A DNA stretch of 64,000 nucleotides, from assembly GCF_905147365.1 (NCBI RefSeq), contig NC_056425.1, positions 12,799,001 to 12,863,000 of the forward strand, written 5' to 3'. The notes under the pieces are model-generated. The model searched no databases and had not been told where the DNA came from. It was given only the letters and a program-made list of their open reading frames with translations. A program made the position numbers and the translations under genes. Within the stretch, counting starts at the first letter, position 1, and every line of letters starts with the position of its first letter. Of the stretch, positions 1 through 10,454 are shown piece after piece. Source of the stretch: Aricia agestis (taxonomy: Eukaryota > Arthropoda > Insecta > Lepidoptera > Lycaenidae).

Positions 1-215
1 TTTGAAGCGGAGGAATTCTGGCCGACTGATGTGGTTTACCGAAGGTTCCGGGGGAGACTCCGGAATGAAGCGCGCGTCACGTCGCCGTTAATTCGTGATA
101 ATGTGAAATGAAATGTAGTTGTTAAGTTTATATAATTTTTATGTATGTTAGTCATTAAGGTATATATTGTATGGGCCTACGTAGCCTGATTTAAATAAAT
201 AAATAAAAATAAAAT
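1..215 (+). mobile_element. 3' end of a non-LTR retroelement (ORF tail plus A/T-rich tail)
   Basis: The first 36 codons (frame 1) are open and stop at TGA 109-111. The peptide is basic (motif EFWPTDVVYRRFRGRLRNEA) and I do not recognise the domain. It is followed by a short 3' region and a tail of repeated TAAA/AAAT units from about 190, the layout of a LINE 3' end. There is no splice signal linking it to the olfactomedin exons. It is cut by the window edge. An alternative is a genuine upstream exon, but the A-rich tail argues against that. Confidence 0.5.
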
Positions 216-396
216 TAAAATAAAATATGTGTATCATACACAGGTATCATAATATAATAAAAATCTTAAATATAATATGTATAGTATAAAAGTATTAAAT
301 ATATTTCCGTTGTCTGGCACCCGTAACACAAGTCCTTCAGGTACTTACCACGGGGCCAGACTGACGTGGTGTAAAGCGTCCATAGATAAAAAAAAA
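216..396 (+). mobile_element. tRNA-SINE, 3' half only (copy 1)
   Basis: This 180-bp segment matches in sequence and order the 3' half of the fuller copy at 49909-50177, which lies on the other strand. Shared blocks include TTCCGTTGTCTGG, CACAAGTCCTTCAGGTACTTA and GACTGACGTGGTGT, ending at CCATAGATAAA. The tRNA-like head is missing, so this is a 5'-truncated insertion. It lies directly against the LINE-like tail at 1-215 and inside the intron upstream of exon 482-553. Confidence 0.75.
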
Positions 397-481
397 ATAA
401 GTACATCTGTAATATAATTTGTTTCGTAATATACGAGCTATTTAATGAAAAATTATCATATTGTCTGTGTGTTTGTCACAG

Positions 482-553
482 CTCAGTTTCGATCCCAACA
501 AGGACGACTTGAATATCGACTACATCTGGAACATATCACTCAACCATAAACAG
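482..553 (+). CDS. olfactomedin-domain protein, internal exon
   Basis: This is a 72-nt exon (24 codons, phase 0 at both ends), bounded by TTTGTCACAG at 472-481 and the donor GTGAGT at 554. It encodes LSFDPNKDDLNIDYIWNISL followed by NHKQ. Olfactomedin (OLF) beta-propeller domains carry a similar D-P-x(n)-W-x-I segment shortly before the VCGVLY strand. The next exon (986-1162) continues in frame with exactly that strand, which makes this exon secure although it is short. Earlier exons of the gene lie to the left of the window. The product is expected to be a secreted or type II membrane extracellular-matrix protein of the gliomedin/colmedin kind; that assignment is from family knowledge because only the C-terminal part is visible. 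Confidence 0.87.
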
Positions 554-985
554 GTGAGTATAGTTTGGATAATTTTATGATAGTAATTATTAAGTAGCGA
601 TATCGATTTTTCTCAGCAATGACTAAAGCTAAGAAATTAAAGTTTATTGTCAGTATTCATCATGTCTTTGTCTTTGAATTATCCATAGCATAACACGATT
701 GGTCAACTTTTATAACACAGAATAATCAATCAAAAAGGCCTCTGTAAAAAAAGGGATTCCTATTTTGCCAACAGAGAAGAGTGATTTAAGCTTCCAAAAT
801 TTGTACATAGATTATTTCAAGCATACACTTTAATTTGCCCATAGCTTATATGAAATGTATTTATGGTTTTTTAAATTACGCGACAAAAACCATTTTGTCG
901 CTTACGCCCTTTCAATTTTTTGCTGTTCCATTGCTTGCTTGAAAACAAGCAATCTAAAACATATCCAACACGGTTTTTTTTTCAG

Positions 986-1162
986 ATGGGCGAAATGTTC
1001 ATAGTATGCGGCGTGCTGTACGCGCTGGACTCGGCGACAGAACGAGAGAGCAAAGTCACAGTGGCCATTGACCTATACCAGAGTAAGCCGGTGGAGGTCC
1101 AGCTGCAGTTCACCAACCCCTTCCGGAAGACCACGCAGCTGGGATATGATCACTCGATGAAG
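986..1162 (+). CDS. olfactomedin-domain protein, penultimate exon
   Basis: This is a 177-nt exon (59 codons, phase 0/0), preceded by a T-rich tract and TTCAG (981-985) and followed by GTATGA. It encodes MGEMFIVCGVLYALDSATER, then a beta-strand-rich stretch ending in NPFRKTTQLGYDHSMK. The FIVCGVLYALDS strand, with its conserved cysteine, and the later NPF segment are hallmarks of the OLF domain C-terminal half; in other members an NP(F/Y) segment precedes LYxxDxGxxLxY. ATG 986 is an internal Met because the upstream exon joins in frame, so this is not a start. The 5' splice site is unusual: the nucleotides after GTA belong to a MITE (see 1166-1220). No frame damage is seen. Confidence 0.92.
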
Positions 1163-1165
1163 GTA

Positions 1166-1220
1166 TGATCAGAGAAATTGATAGACGATAGAGGACCTAC
1201 GTTATTTGGTCAGGTTATGC
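1166..1220. mobile_element. TA-inserting MITE (TACTATCAG family), left part, overlapping the intron donor
   Basis: After the splice donor GTA, the sequence TGATCAGAGAA-TTGAT-GACGATAGAGGACCTACG follows the left end of a MITE family seen elsewhere here as TA-CTATCAGAGAAGTTGATTC with GGCGGACCTACG (best copies 14171-14335, 35967-36149, 50272-50426). Those copies are flanked by TA, consistent with a Tc1/mariner-type TA duplication. Here the flanking TA forms bases 2-3 of the 5' splice site GTA. The MITE is split at 1221 by a hAT-like element and resumes at 1409. Confidence 0.68.
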
Positions 1221-1400
1221 CAGCTTCACTCAACTTGCGGCCCGCCGGGACTTTATCAGTAGCCCGCGTGATGTAAAACCATTTTTAAATTCACGCCCAC
1301 TGTTGAAAAAGTGAAAAGTCGTCGTGAAAGTGATTGCGGCCCGCGATACAAAGATTAAAACGTGTTTGTAGCCCGTATTAAAAAAGGTTGAGTACCACTG
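1221..1400. mobile_element. non-autonomous hAT-like element, 180 bp, nested in a MITE
   Basis: It is flanked by a perfect 8-bp direct repeat GGTTATGC (1213-1220 and 1401-1408). The left end starts CAGCTTCACTCAAC; the reverse complement of the right end starts CAGTGGTACTCAACC. The ends share CAG, ACTCAAC and a GGGC-rich stretch, and CAGTGGTNCTCAACC is a common hAT terminal motif. Eight-bp duplications fit the hAT superfamily. There is no coding capacity. Confidence 0.8.
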
Positions 1401-1408
1401 GGTTATGC

Positions 1409-1520
1409 TAAGTCCAGACTCCAGGTTAGTCGTCAATCGTGATCTGTCGTGGCTGGGTTTGAGATGATACGACAAGGATACGACCAAATTACACGCTCCA
1501 CACCATCAGTCTCAATATTT
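1409..1520. mobile_element. TA-inserting MITE (TACTATCAG family), right part
   Basis: This is a continuation of the element at 1166-1220. CGTGATCTGTCG-TGGCTGGGTTTGA matches the interior of the copies at 39752-39888 and 50272-50426. The right terminus (ACCATCAGTCTC) is decayed, so the end is approximate. Confidence 0.6.
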
Positions 1521-2229
1521 TTTTCTTTTGGGACACCATACAATTTAAGAAAATAATTTTTTACTTCGTCACGGCATCATGCGTTTTTTAAACGATTCAA
1601 CAGAAATTTAGCGCCGATAGATAGATAGAGTAGATGGAGAAGGTCAATTCTCCTTTTGTAAAAAAATATGATTCTTGTAGGATAGAGAATAGAATAGAAG
1701 AAAATTACAAGTACAACATTCGAGAACAAGTTGCAAAGAACAGCAGAACAGTTTACGGTTTTTAATATAAACAGCGTCATCTATGATTGGCTACTGATAC
1801 TATTTTTAATAGTGACAGATGGCGTTTTAACGAGTAGTTCTGTAAATTGACGTTAGATGTCACTTTTTACTATTTTCAAAATTTACCTCTTTCCTCACAC
1901 GACGCTAGATGTCGCTACTAATAACTTTTTATTAACTACTAGTGTTGTACACTTAATTATATTTAATTTAATTTATTTAGCCAAACGAAATCTTCTACAT
2001 CGATAGCAATAGAATTTTGGTCTCCAAAACTAGGATCTTAAAAATGGGAAAAATCGGGGGGCACGGGAGTGCCCCCCGCCAAGATGAGCCAAGCGAAGCG
2101 CGCAAGGGCACTACCTACCTTTTCTCGATATTTATTTCTTTTTCACTTTTATGTTTTTTTATCTGTGATATTTTGTAAATCGGCAACTCAAGGACTTTTT
2201 TTACTTCCATGTTTATTTTACCTTTTCAG
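1521..2229. other. rest of the intron; includes a GC hairpin
   Basis: This completes the intron between exons 986-1162 and 2230-2301. At 2056-2077 there is a perfect 9-bp stem (GGGGGGCAC / GTGCCCCCC) with loop GGGA, followed by a GC-rich stretch (GCCAAGCGAAGCGCGC-type) unlike its AT-rich surroundings, probably from a repeat. The 3' end has a T-rich acceptor tract and CAG. I see nothing coding. Confidence 0.5.
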
Positions 2230-2301
2230 GAGTTGTACTCATGGGACAGAGGGAACCAGCTCACTTACCCAGTCCGCTACAACGAGGTGCCAGGTCCATA
2301 G
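2230..2301 (+). CDS. olfactomedin-domain protein, terminal exon
   Basis: The exon begins after CCTTTTCAG (2221-2229), continues in frame from exon 986-1162 and ends at TAG 2299-2301. It encodes ELYSWDRGNQLTYPVRYNEV and PGP. LYSWDxGNQLTYPV matches the last blade of the OLF beta-propeller (LYxxDxGxxLxYxV), and OLF proteins normally end within a few residues of it, so this is the true C-terminus. Together the three exons give the last 106 residues. The protein class is extracellular (matrix or neuronal adhesion). Which OLF paralogue it is, for example the colmedin/gliomedin type, cannot be settled from this fragment. Confidence 0.9.
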   Translation, partial: ELYSWDRGNQLTYPVRYNEVPGP

Positions 2302-2310
2302 CGGCGCAGA

Positions 2311-2334
2311 ACCGACAATAGCTTTATTGTTGGT
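2311..2334 (+). promoter_or_regulatory. stem-loop just after the stop codon
   Basis: ACCGACAATA (2311-2320) can pair with TATTGTTGGT (2325-2334) around a 4-nt GCTT loop, giving a 10-bp stem with one G-U pair. It starts 9 nt after the TAG. No known function is assigned. Confidence 0.4.
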
Positions 2335-2369
2335 CTGCTCAGATTCCTGCAACTTGGGTTTTATATACC

Positions 2370-3781
2370 CATGGGCGTACCGAGAGAGGGCAGGGGGCAG
2401 CTAAGGTGTGATCTAAAGGGGCCACTTAGGTTCTGTAGAAAAACTTAATTGGAAATATAATTAAAATTAATTTAAAGGTCGAAAAATTGATTCCCTGGAC
2501 GTGTCCTGTCCCCAGAATTCACTATAAATTCCCAAAAAAATCCCACAAATACGATGAAATTCTAATTTCAAATTAAATAAATCGTAAGAGTATAAACAAA
2601 ATATTTATAAAACAATTGTATATAAACATATATATCATTATATAAATAGAAAAAGTCATTTTAAGATTTGTCCTGGATCACCTAGTGATTCCCTATACGC
2701 TTCACTTGGAGGCTAGAACCTCCCTAGTTATAAGAAGCACGTGGTTACGGTGCGCAGAGCGGGAGGTTCTGTAGCCCTCTAAACATCATGGAAGGAGGTC
2801 ACACAATTCGTTGCTCCATTTCCGAGTTACAAAGGAAAATATCTGATTCCCTCAACCTTGGTTCCTTACACAATTGATTCCCTATTCGCTAATTACAATG
2901 TCATTTCCAAAGTTAAGTTTGCTTAGACACGATGCAAACGACGATAATGAGTATGGTTTTTAGTTAGGCTATTTATTGTTTAACCTACATGCACAGTTTT
3001 TGTACACCTCAGGAAAAACTAACTTTTTATTGATTCCCTCTACATACATTTTGATGATTCCCTGGGTATTTTAAGTAGGGAATCAAAATATTTTACATCT
3101 ATTTACCTAATTGGTACATATCTGTTTATTTTTACTAAAACAAGTTACATTATCTTCATATACTGATACAAATAAATGACACGAATAAGTAAAATATACT
3201 TATAAAAAAAATATTCTTAAAGTCAAATAAATTCATTTTACTTTCATTGTATTTGGTTTTAACGAACAAGTTTAGTTTGAAGACAATTTTATACATGTTT
3301 ATATTTCAATTGAACATGTTTATTTAGCTGAAAAAGCTTTTTTCTATTAGCTTTGTTGATTCCCTAGGTTAGAAAAATTTAAATCAAAATATCTTCTAAA
3401 ATTGTGAAGTGAAAAAGGGGCCAAATAGATAATTATTTTTATAATTCACTTAAGAATAATATGCGATTATTGATTTAAAAAAATATGCAGAAATAAACAT
3501 GTTCCAGGGAATCAACTAAATAATCCAAATCCGGAGAAATGCCCTAAAAATAAAAAATTAAGAAAACGAATTTTTGCCATTTGTTTGCAATACAATATTT
3601 TTACAACTAAAAATTATTAATTTTTTATTCTTTATAAACACCTAGCTTATGAAAAATCTGATTTGCCCCCCCCCCCCCCCCCTGGCCCAGAACCTGAGTA
3701 ATTTCTCCCCCCCCCCCCCCCCCCTGGCACCAGAACCTGGGTAATTTGCCCCCCCTGGCTCAGAACCTGGATACGCCCCTG
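2370..3781. mobile_element. 1.4-kb non-autonomous hAT-like element with nonamer repeats, in the 3' UTR
   Basis: It is flanked by a perfect 8-bp direct repeat TATATACC (2362-2369 and 3782-3789). The left end CATGGGCGTACC and the reverse-complemented right end CAGGGGCGTATCC match at 10 of 12 positions; CAGGGGCG-type termini and 8-bp duplications are typical of the hAT superfamily. There is no transposase ORF. The interior holds nine exact copies of TGATTCCCT, seven direct (2488, 2686, 2844, 2875, 3031, 3055, 3357) and two inverted (3077, 3506). The right end has three diverged units CTGGC-CAGAACCTG-GTAATTT joined by poly-C runs (3666-3770). Insertion lies between the olfactomedin stop codon and the AATAAA at 3815. 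Confidence 0.85.
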
Positions 3782-3814
3782 TATATACCGGTGCTGGATT
3801 ACTTCGTGTAAATT

Positions 3815-3820
3815 AATAAA
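3815..3820 (+). terminator. likely poly(A) signal of the olfactomedin gene
   Basis: AATAAA, followed by a T/G-rich stretch. Without the 1.4-kb insertion and one target duplication it would lie about 100 nt after the stop codon, a normal 3' UTR length for an insect gene. It is the first clear signal after the insertion. Confidence 0.5.
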
Positions 3821-3839
3821 TTGTATTGAAACTTGGAAA

Positions 3840-6800
3840 TCTGTTTTAATTACTTAGATGATAGTTTATTTCGTAGGAACCGCACATTTTTTACATAATA
3901 AATAAAAGTATTTGTAAACATAAATATTTTTAAACAATTTAATGTGCCGGCAAATTTCTTCCCTGGCAAGTTAAGAAGCTTTATCTGGAAGGAGTTACAG
4001 ATATTAAGCAGACAAAGCAGAAGAAGCAGATTATACACTTTTGTAGGTAAAATACGTTCTAAATCCTAGACGTCCTTTGCAGGGCCTTAAGTAGGTATCA
4101 TCATTATCAAACATTACGTAAGCTATTTCGTTCTCTCTCCAACGGTTTATCAGCAACCATCTTTTTTTGTCTATAAAAAACTAATTTCTTACTCCGTTCA
4201 ATAAAATTATATTTACAATCTTAAACCTACTGAATGTGGCCGTAAGAAGTAACGACGCTCTTTCCGTTAGCTATCTTCTGGAGAATTATCGCAAATAAAG
4301 ACTGTTATTGCAATAATAAAGCGAAAATTATGCTTCGCTTTATGTGTAATTGTCGAAAATCATCATTCCTTAATTAAAACTGTCACAATTTACTTTTAAG
4401 GTATAAATTTAAGACTTGGCTCCTCGGCCAAAATCAATAGATTCGGTAATCTGTAGTTTATTTTCGATTTACTGGACGCTTCCTAATGGGGAGAAGAGAT
4501 TAAGTACGGAGGTTTGGAAACGTAAACCCTGCCTAAAGTTCATTTCACAGCACCGAGCCACTGTGCGTCGTTTAATTCAAGACAATTATCTAGTTTTAAT
4601 TTATTTTGATTCTTATAAAAGTAACTTAAGGCTCAAAATTTAAAGCGACCACAATAATATTATTGATATTTACGTGAGCATAGTAAATACTGAATTTGAC
4701 CTCACGTTTTAGGTACCTAGTTACGTAGGTAATCAAGAAAAACACCTTTTAAAAATTAAGGTTCTTAATATTTTTCTGTAAATTTAGAATAATCCATTTT
4801 AAAATGAAACGGTTTATACAGACAAAATTTTGCAGTGTATTTATTGGTACCCATATTATAAATAAATTAGCCTATTAGTTGCCTATTAGTAATAAGAAAA
4901 CTGGTAAGTAATCATAATTAATCAGAGCGAGCGAAGGAAACCCTAGGATATCCCACAACCTGAGCACTTTTGTGTTACAGTTTACTTACGGAAAAATTAT
5001 CACGCCTTTTGATTTGTGCTTTTAAAGTTTAACATAGTAATTTTTATTTCCATGTTGATGTGTTATCATCGGTCAGTCAAGGTATGGTTCCTATAAAAAT
5101 ATTTATAAAAACTGCCTTAAACATTATTACCATTCAGAAAAACGATGCGAGCCCTCACAAAGTGAGGTCTTACTCACCTTTTAGCTAGTATAATATAACT
5201 AAAATATAGCATGATAAATAAGGCGAATGGAGAGTAGAGGGGGTTTCAAACTTCCCCGGTGGCTCTCGAGTCTCGACTCGAGCCTCAAGTCTCGAAACTC
5301 TCAGCAGCGAATTAATCTGGCAAAGATCTGCTCGTCTCATTGCCAACAACATCCGCCAAATATCGTTCAATTTCATAAGTTTTGCAAAATATGCTTCGAG
5401 ATCATTCTCAAAATGCATATTCAATCAATCTTATTAAAGCCTAAATTACAAATTACATAATGGTAGTAAGTATATTTTATTTAACATAATATGCAATGTG
5501 GCATCTAAAAAGAACTAAAGTGATTAACGCGTTGATTCAATCAAAGCAGATGAAATTATCACAGGCAGCGCGGTACTTTACGTTCGCGTCAGTGCGAACT
5601 CTCAGGCGTAAGATCCTAAGAACCTCCCATCAACCCCCGTCATTTTTCGCCACAATGGCCAGCAATACATTCCGTGACTTGGCAGAAGTTAGCACTTGGC
5701 CGCACCGCGCGATCAATACCTGCGCACAACGCCATCTAGGGACCGCCGCGCAGGCAAATTGCACTTTAATAGTTCATTAGATTGAACAAAAATGGCGGGG
5801 ACACACAGTTTAAATTTGGTACACGGTATCGATTCGCGAATAACTAATATTTATTGTTATAAAGGGGAGAGAGAATTTTTAAAAAGCAGCTCTGTCCTCA
5901 ATAGCTAATAGTTCGAGTTGGGTGAATGGAATCCCGATGACTGCGCTCCTTTGGGCTTCCCGTGCCAATGTTAAATTGGCAAAAACGGGAGCTAGTATGT
6001 ATATTGTAATTAATGAATATTTTAGGCGTTTAACGTTAGATAAATTGTAGGTTTATTCATATTTAATACTCAATAGTCAATACCAATGATTGATGTCTGC
6101 TAACATCATTGTATATTCTTCTAAATAATTAATGTTTTCTGTAAATTTATTATAACACAATAGCAAAGCTATGTGAATGTGTTAAGTATTAATTAACGTT
6201 CTCGTTTTAGTTTAGGAGAAATGCTACTGATTGAATTAAGTACAGGTTTCAAAAAATAATAAAATTATATTTCAATACATTTTTTGTTTTAATAGCGTGC
6301 TGAATAATAATATTATGTTATTTAATTTACCAGCATTAAGTGCTAACCTAAATATAGCTTCTTTGTTTCAACGACAGATGGAGCGACTGGTAGCTAATCT
6401 CATAAATCTATTAAAAGTCTGTTGGGGCGAGACTTCGTGTCGTATTCAGTGAAATAAATAATGACCAAACTACACTGGTTCCATCAGTTATACCTTGGTC
6501 TGAGGTTATACCTATGTAGGTAGATTAGGTAATGGAAGTATTTTTTATTAACTTATTATGAACTTGGATAATAGATCTAGTATAATGGGCGGACGGTAAA
6601 ATGTATGGCTGCTCAAGCAGATGCACTTACATTTTGAAACTGCAATTTCTATTTTTTGTAAAATGATAGTAAGTAATTATTAATAATAATAATAGTAGTA
6701 ATTAGTAATAATAATAGTAATAATAGTAATAGTACTGTATAATTTAGCACGATTTTAACTAGTACACAACTTATTTAAATATAATATATTACTAAATAAT

Positions 6801-8389
6801 AATCAAATAACACGAGAACAAATCTTACAAAAGTAAGTTTTCTAAAATTATAGGGTTTTTCAAGTTAAAAAAAATATAGGCTCTTGTTTTATAAGCATTC
6901 AGAAGACTTGAGCAAGCTGTCTGTAATGTAGGATAAGTTTGTAATTTTAGTCTGTGCGTACAGATTTACGGAAGGTCGCAGGTTTCACGACAGGGCCCGA
7001 CTTTGACCTATGCCAGTTGCCCCAAGGTTCAAAGTTACTTGCTAACCTTTGCATTTACTGATTATTCTGATAATGCACAACTAACAAGTCATAAGTGACA
7101 AGTTTAATTTAGTGTCTTACATATAACTACATCTTATATTATTATCTTATCCTTTATGTTGCCTGCGACTTCGTCCGCGCCACTTAGCTCCGTGGTCCGC
7201 GCGTCACGAAATAGGATGAAATTTGCTCCTATTAGTCGCAGGATGATTTTAGAGTTTAGACTAAAGCCTTCCTCGATAGAATATGAAGTATCCAACACAT
7301 AAAAATATTTTTGTATTCGAACCAGTACTTGAATGCGCTAACCGCTAACCTAAGATTAGCGTATTCGTACAAAGAAACAAACAAACTCGACTCTAGCTTT
7401 ATAATTGTCTAGTTGTTGCTTTATTGTTTAGTCGCAAAAACGCCTCATAGAGCAAGGCCGCGGAAGACCACTTAGCCATTGGCCGTCCACCGAAGGTAGT
7501 TAGACCGAAGACTAAAGAAGTTCTATCAAAAATAAACCTCGGCAGAAAGTTTGCCGGCAAATATTGAATGTCTAGACACACATTTAGTCGGCACCGCACT
7601 CAAACAGTCTGTGTTTGAAAAGCCTATCCCCTCCCTGAGCCTGAAACAAAAATGGCCGCGATTGATATAGGCTTTATAGGACGTAGGTGAAGGCTGAAGT
7701 ATCTTGGACCACTCTGGGCTTAGACTGGCTTACTGCTTAACTTTTAAGCTATTACGTAACTTTTACCTTGAAATTCCGTAACAAAAATAAACCTAACACC
7801 CCCACTCGATGCGGTGTTCGTCGTTTCAGTTCGGCAGACTTCGCCACGGTGTTTGTGTGCGTGCAACTAGACGAATGCAAATTATAATTGCATGCGTTTA
7901 CTTTACATTTTGCAATGTTTTAACCGCGGCAGTCCACGAGTGCCACAACAATTTTTTCAAGATATTGTCAGCTCTTTCATACTTACAAAGCACGAGAGAG
8001 ACAACATGACATCCGTGATAGAGTTTAACCCAGACTGGCGCTTTGACCGGCTTTGGGCCTAAAGGAAGGAGGAAGGAAGGAAAGAAGGAAGAAAGTGAAG
8101 GAGTAGACTATGCCTGAGTCCTGAATCCTGATGGTTAAAGTAATTTAACGCTCTTGTTATAAGAATGCAATGTTCCCGGTCCTTTGAGGTCATAACCTCC
8201 TTAGTTTTTTGAGTTACAGATAAGCAAATCCTCAGGCTAAAAATTTGTGCCTTTGCTACCTGGTTTAGTATTATTGTTATAATTGGTGCAGGTTTTAGGA
8301 TGATTTCTTTACAGTTTACACACACCGGCCAGGTCAAGGCCGGATTTATATTTTTTATGAGTATAGGCCCTGCCACAATTTAATTGGAA
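3840..8389. other. intergenic, AT-rich; minor repeats only
   Basis: I found no supportable gene. Things seen: a palindromic CTCGAGTCTCGACTCGAG near 5266-5283; AAT/AGT trinucleotide repeats (6680-6735); a diverged dispersed-repeat piece GCCTGCGACTTCGTCCGCG (about 7159-7180); and a GGAA-rich low-complexity run (8063-8098). Short ORFs such as the one at 5496-5780 have no recognisable domain. Confidence 0.5.
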
Positions 8390-8391
8390 AA

Positions 8392-8925
8392 ATCCCAATC
8401 GATGTTCGCCCTAGCGACATAGTTTTGTTAACGGACGGATCAAGGAAAGACAACCGTGCAGGAGCCGGATTCTACAGGGGCAGGCCACCAAGAGGCAAAC
8501 ATGCCAGTTTGGGGGAGTTCGCGACCGTCTTTCAGGCTGAGGTCTTCGCAATCATCGGTTGCTCACTAGAAAGCCTTGAGATGGCACTAGCTGTTAAGTA
8601 AAATATTTTTATCTTCTCTAATAGTCAAGCTGCACTTAAAGCACTGTCTGCTGCAGAAGTTTCGTCTTATATTACTGGAATGCATTGAGACGTTGAACAT
8701 GCTAGGAAGGAACAACAACATAAGCCTAGTATGGGTCCCGACTCCCGGGCCACAGTAACGTTCCCGGTAACGAAACCGCTGACGAACTGGCTAGGCTTGG
8801 GACCGAGAGTCTCATATATGGCCCAGAACCGGTCTGAGGAATACGTCTATACTACAAAGCAAGTACTCGAGGAATGGGGTCGCAAACAAGGCAGAGAGCA
8901 ATGGGTTGAGAATTAAGACCCCTGG
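8392..8925 (+). pseudogene. RNase H domain of a non-LTR retrotransposon (broken)
   Basis: The + strand encodes a recognisable RNase H fold split over frames. LLTDGSRKDNRAGAGFYRG carries the first catalytic Asp, QAEVFAI the catalytic Glu, then FSNSQAALKALSAAE, and in another frame GHSNVPGNETADELARLG with the last Asp. In the third motif the usual SDSQ is SNSQ, so one catalytic Asp is lost. There are in-frame stops (TAA after LAVK, TGA after the GMH segment) and at least one frameshift. RNase H in this position is typical of I-superfamily LINEs. It is an isolated fragment; I see no reverse transcriptase next to it. Confidence 0.8.
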
Positions 8926-9470
8926 CCTTGAACATTCCAACTTCCACCAAGGCACTAATTCCTGGCTGAAAAAAAACTGTCGGAATTAATGCTCACCATG
9001 GGTAGGAATCAATGAAGAATCCTTACCAGAAGCCTAACTAGCCACTGCAAGCTGAAGAAACACCTTAGCAGAACAGGTATATTAATAATAGAATACTCTC
9101 CTCGACTGTCCTGCCCTACTACAGAGCATAAACCTTGATTTCTACGAATAATCATCCACAGTGGAAATTCGTGGCATCAACCCCTACCGCATCTTTCAAT
9201 TTATGAGCAGTATTGAGTTGGGGACGGTACTCTAACGCGAAGGAGTCACAATATCCTTAAGGGTCGCAATGGCATCAGGGCTATAATGACCTGCCTTCAG
9301 GAAAAAAAATCCTAGGAGGCGGCCGCCCACCCCTATTAGACGCCAAAGGACGCTGCCGGCGCTGCCGCCAATATGCAATGGTCCATGGGCCATGGCCTAT
9401 ACTGCCTACCTATACATAAATCCAGAGCTGTGCTAGGTCCACATGCACCAATCTTCGCTATCCATTTAAC
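8926..9470. other. possible 3' continuation of the LINE fragment, otherwise unassigned
   Basis: The bases just after the RNase H remnant may be its 3' region but I recognise no motif. At 9371-9400 there is a small CCATGGGCCATGG palindrome. No gene is seen. Confidence 0.3.
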
Positions 9471-9478
9471 TTTTAACC

Positions 9479-9693
9479 ATAAAGTTAATATACCTAGCGG
9501 AATAGAGAAACAAAGGCCTGAGCAAGAGAGATGTCACTATCAGTAACACTGCGTGGTAAAAAGAGACGTGTGATACGTGACAGCAGCACTCTTTTTTGAC
9601 GTCCAGTTGGCACGTGCCGCACGTTCAAACCAATTTCGGTTTCAGCTCGAGATTGTCGCTCTATTCCGTTAGGTACCTATATTAACTTTATGC
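9479..9693. mobile_element. fold-back MITE, about 215 bp
   Basis: Terminal inverted repeats: left ATAAAGTTAATATACCTAGC then GGAATAGAG, right CTCTATTCCGTTAGGTACC then TATATTAACTTTAT. An 8-bp direct repeat TTTTAACC lies at both sides (9471-9478 and 9694-9701), within 2 nt of the repeat ends. A tiny relative that retains only the two ends occurs at 40548-40581. No ORF. Confidence 0.7.
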
Positions 9694-9701
9694 TTTTAAC
9701 C

Positions 9702-10454
9702 AAGACTGGATCAAGCTTTGTGACCTACTTTGTGACCTTACATTTTGAGTCCCTAGCGCGTTTACTTTGTCACGTGACTCCGGCTAGTTATGTCAATAAA
9801 TACAATGTCATGTAAAAAGTGACAGTAATAAATCAGCTGAGTGGCGTAGGTATACCCGAGACGGCATACGGCAATAAAGCGCTGCAGCGCTTAGCGCGGA
9901 AACGGAAAGTTAGCCAATGATAACAGTATTATTAATGACATCATAATGAATAATTATTATTGTATGATATACGAGCGTTATCATTAACATAATAAATACT
10001 TCCTTGAACGCGATAAAATCGGCTGCGTGCTAGGCCTTGTAGATAATCTAAAATTAATTTTACTGTAAGGTTATTTTGCGGTTAAAATTGGATCTGGAAT
10101 AGTTATTTGCATAGCCGCTTTACGATTACTATAATTTGACATCAATTATTTTTTAGCACGCAGATGACGCAGCAATAGGCAATAGCCCTTAGCTTTAAAT
10201 AGAACTACATATTAATATAAATAATATTTAAAGCTAACACTCTCCAAATTAAGACTTTTTCGCTTTTTTTCATTATTTTTAATATTACTTCGAAGAAACC
10301 ACATCTCACACTTTAATAACCTAAATAATAAATATTATGTAATATTTATATTGTAGCATAATGAGTACTTACATAATATACAGCATATAGTGTACTTGAA
10401 AGACGAACTTAGAAATAAAACAAAATATAATACATAATTGACAAAATTAATAAA
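9702..10454. other. AT-rich intergenic sequence
   Basis: I see no gene or clear repeat. A short GC-rich palindromic stretch GCGCTGCAGCGC is at about 9880-9891. Confidence 0.4.

Noticed and set aside
2056..2077. GC stem GGGGGGCAC/GTGCCCCCC as a transcription terminator
   Set aside because: Rho-independent terminators are a bacterial feature; this is intron DNA and probably part of a dispersed repeat.
4031..4046. TTTTGTAG|GTAAAA as a further ratchet site
   Set aside because: Weak donor (GTAAAA), and it lies between the two genes, outside the ZSWIM intron.
5496..5780. 94-codon ORF with a possible helix-turn-helix start (QSKQMKLSQAARYFTFASVR)
   Set aside because: The resemblance to a transposase HTH is too weak and the rest has no recognisable motif; no inverted repeats were found around it.
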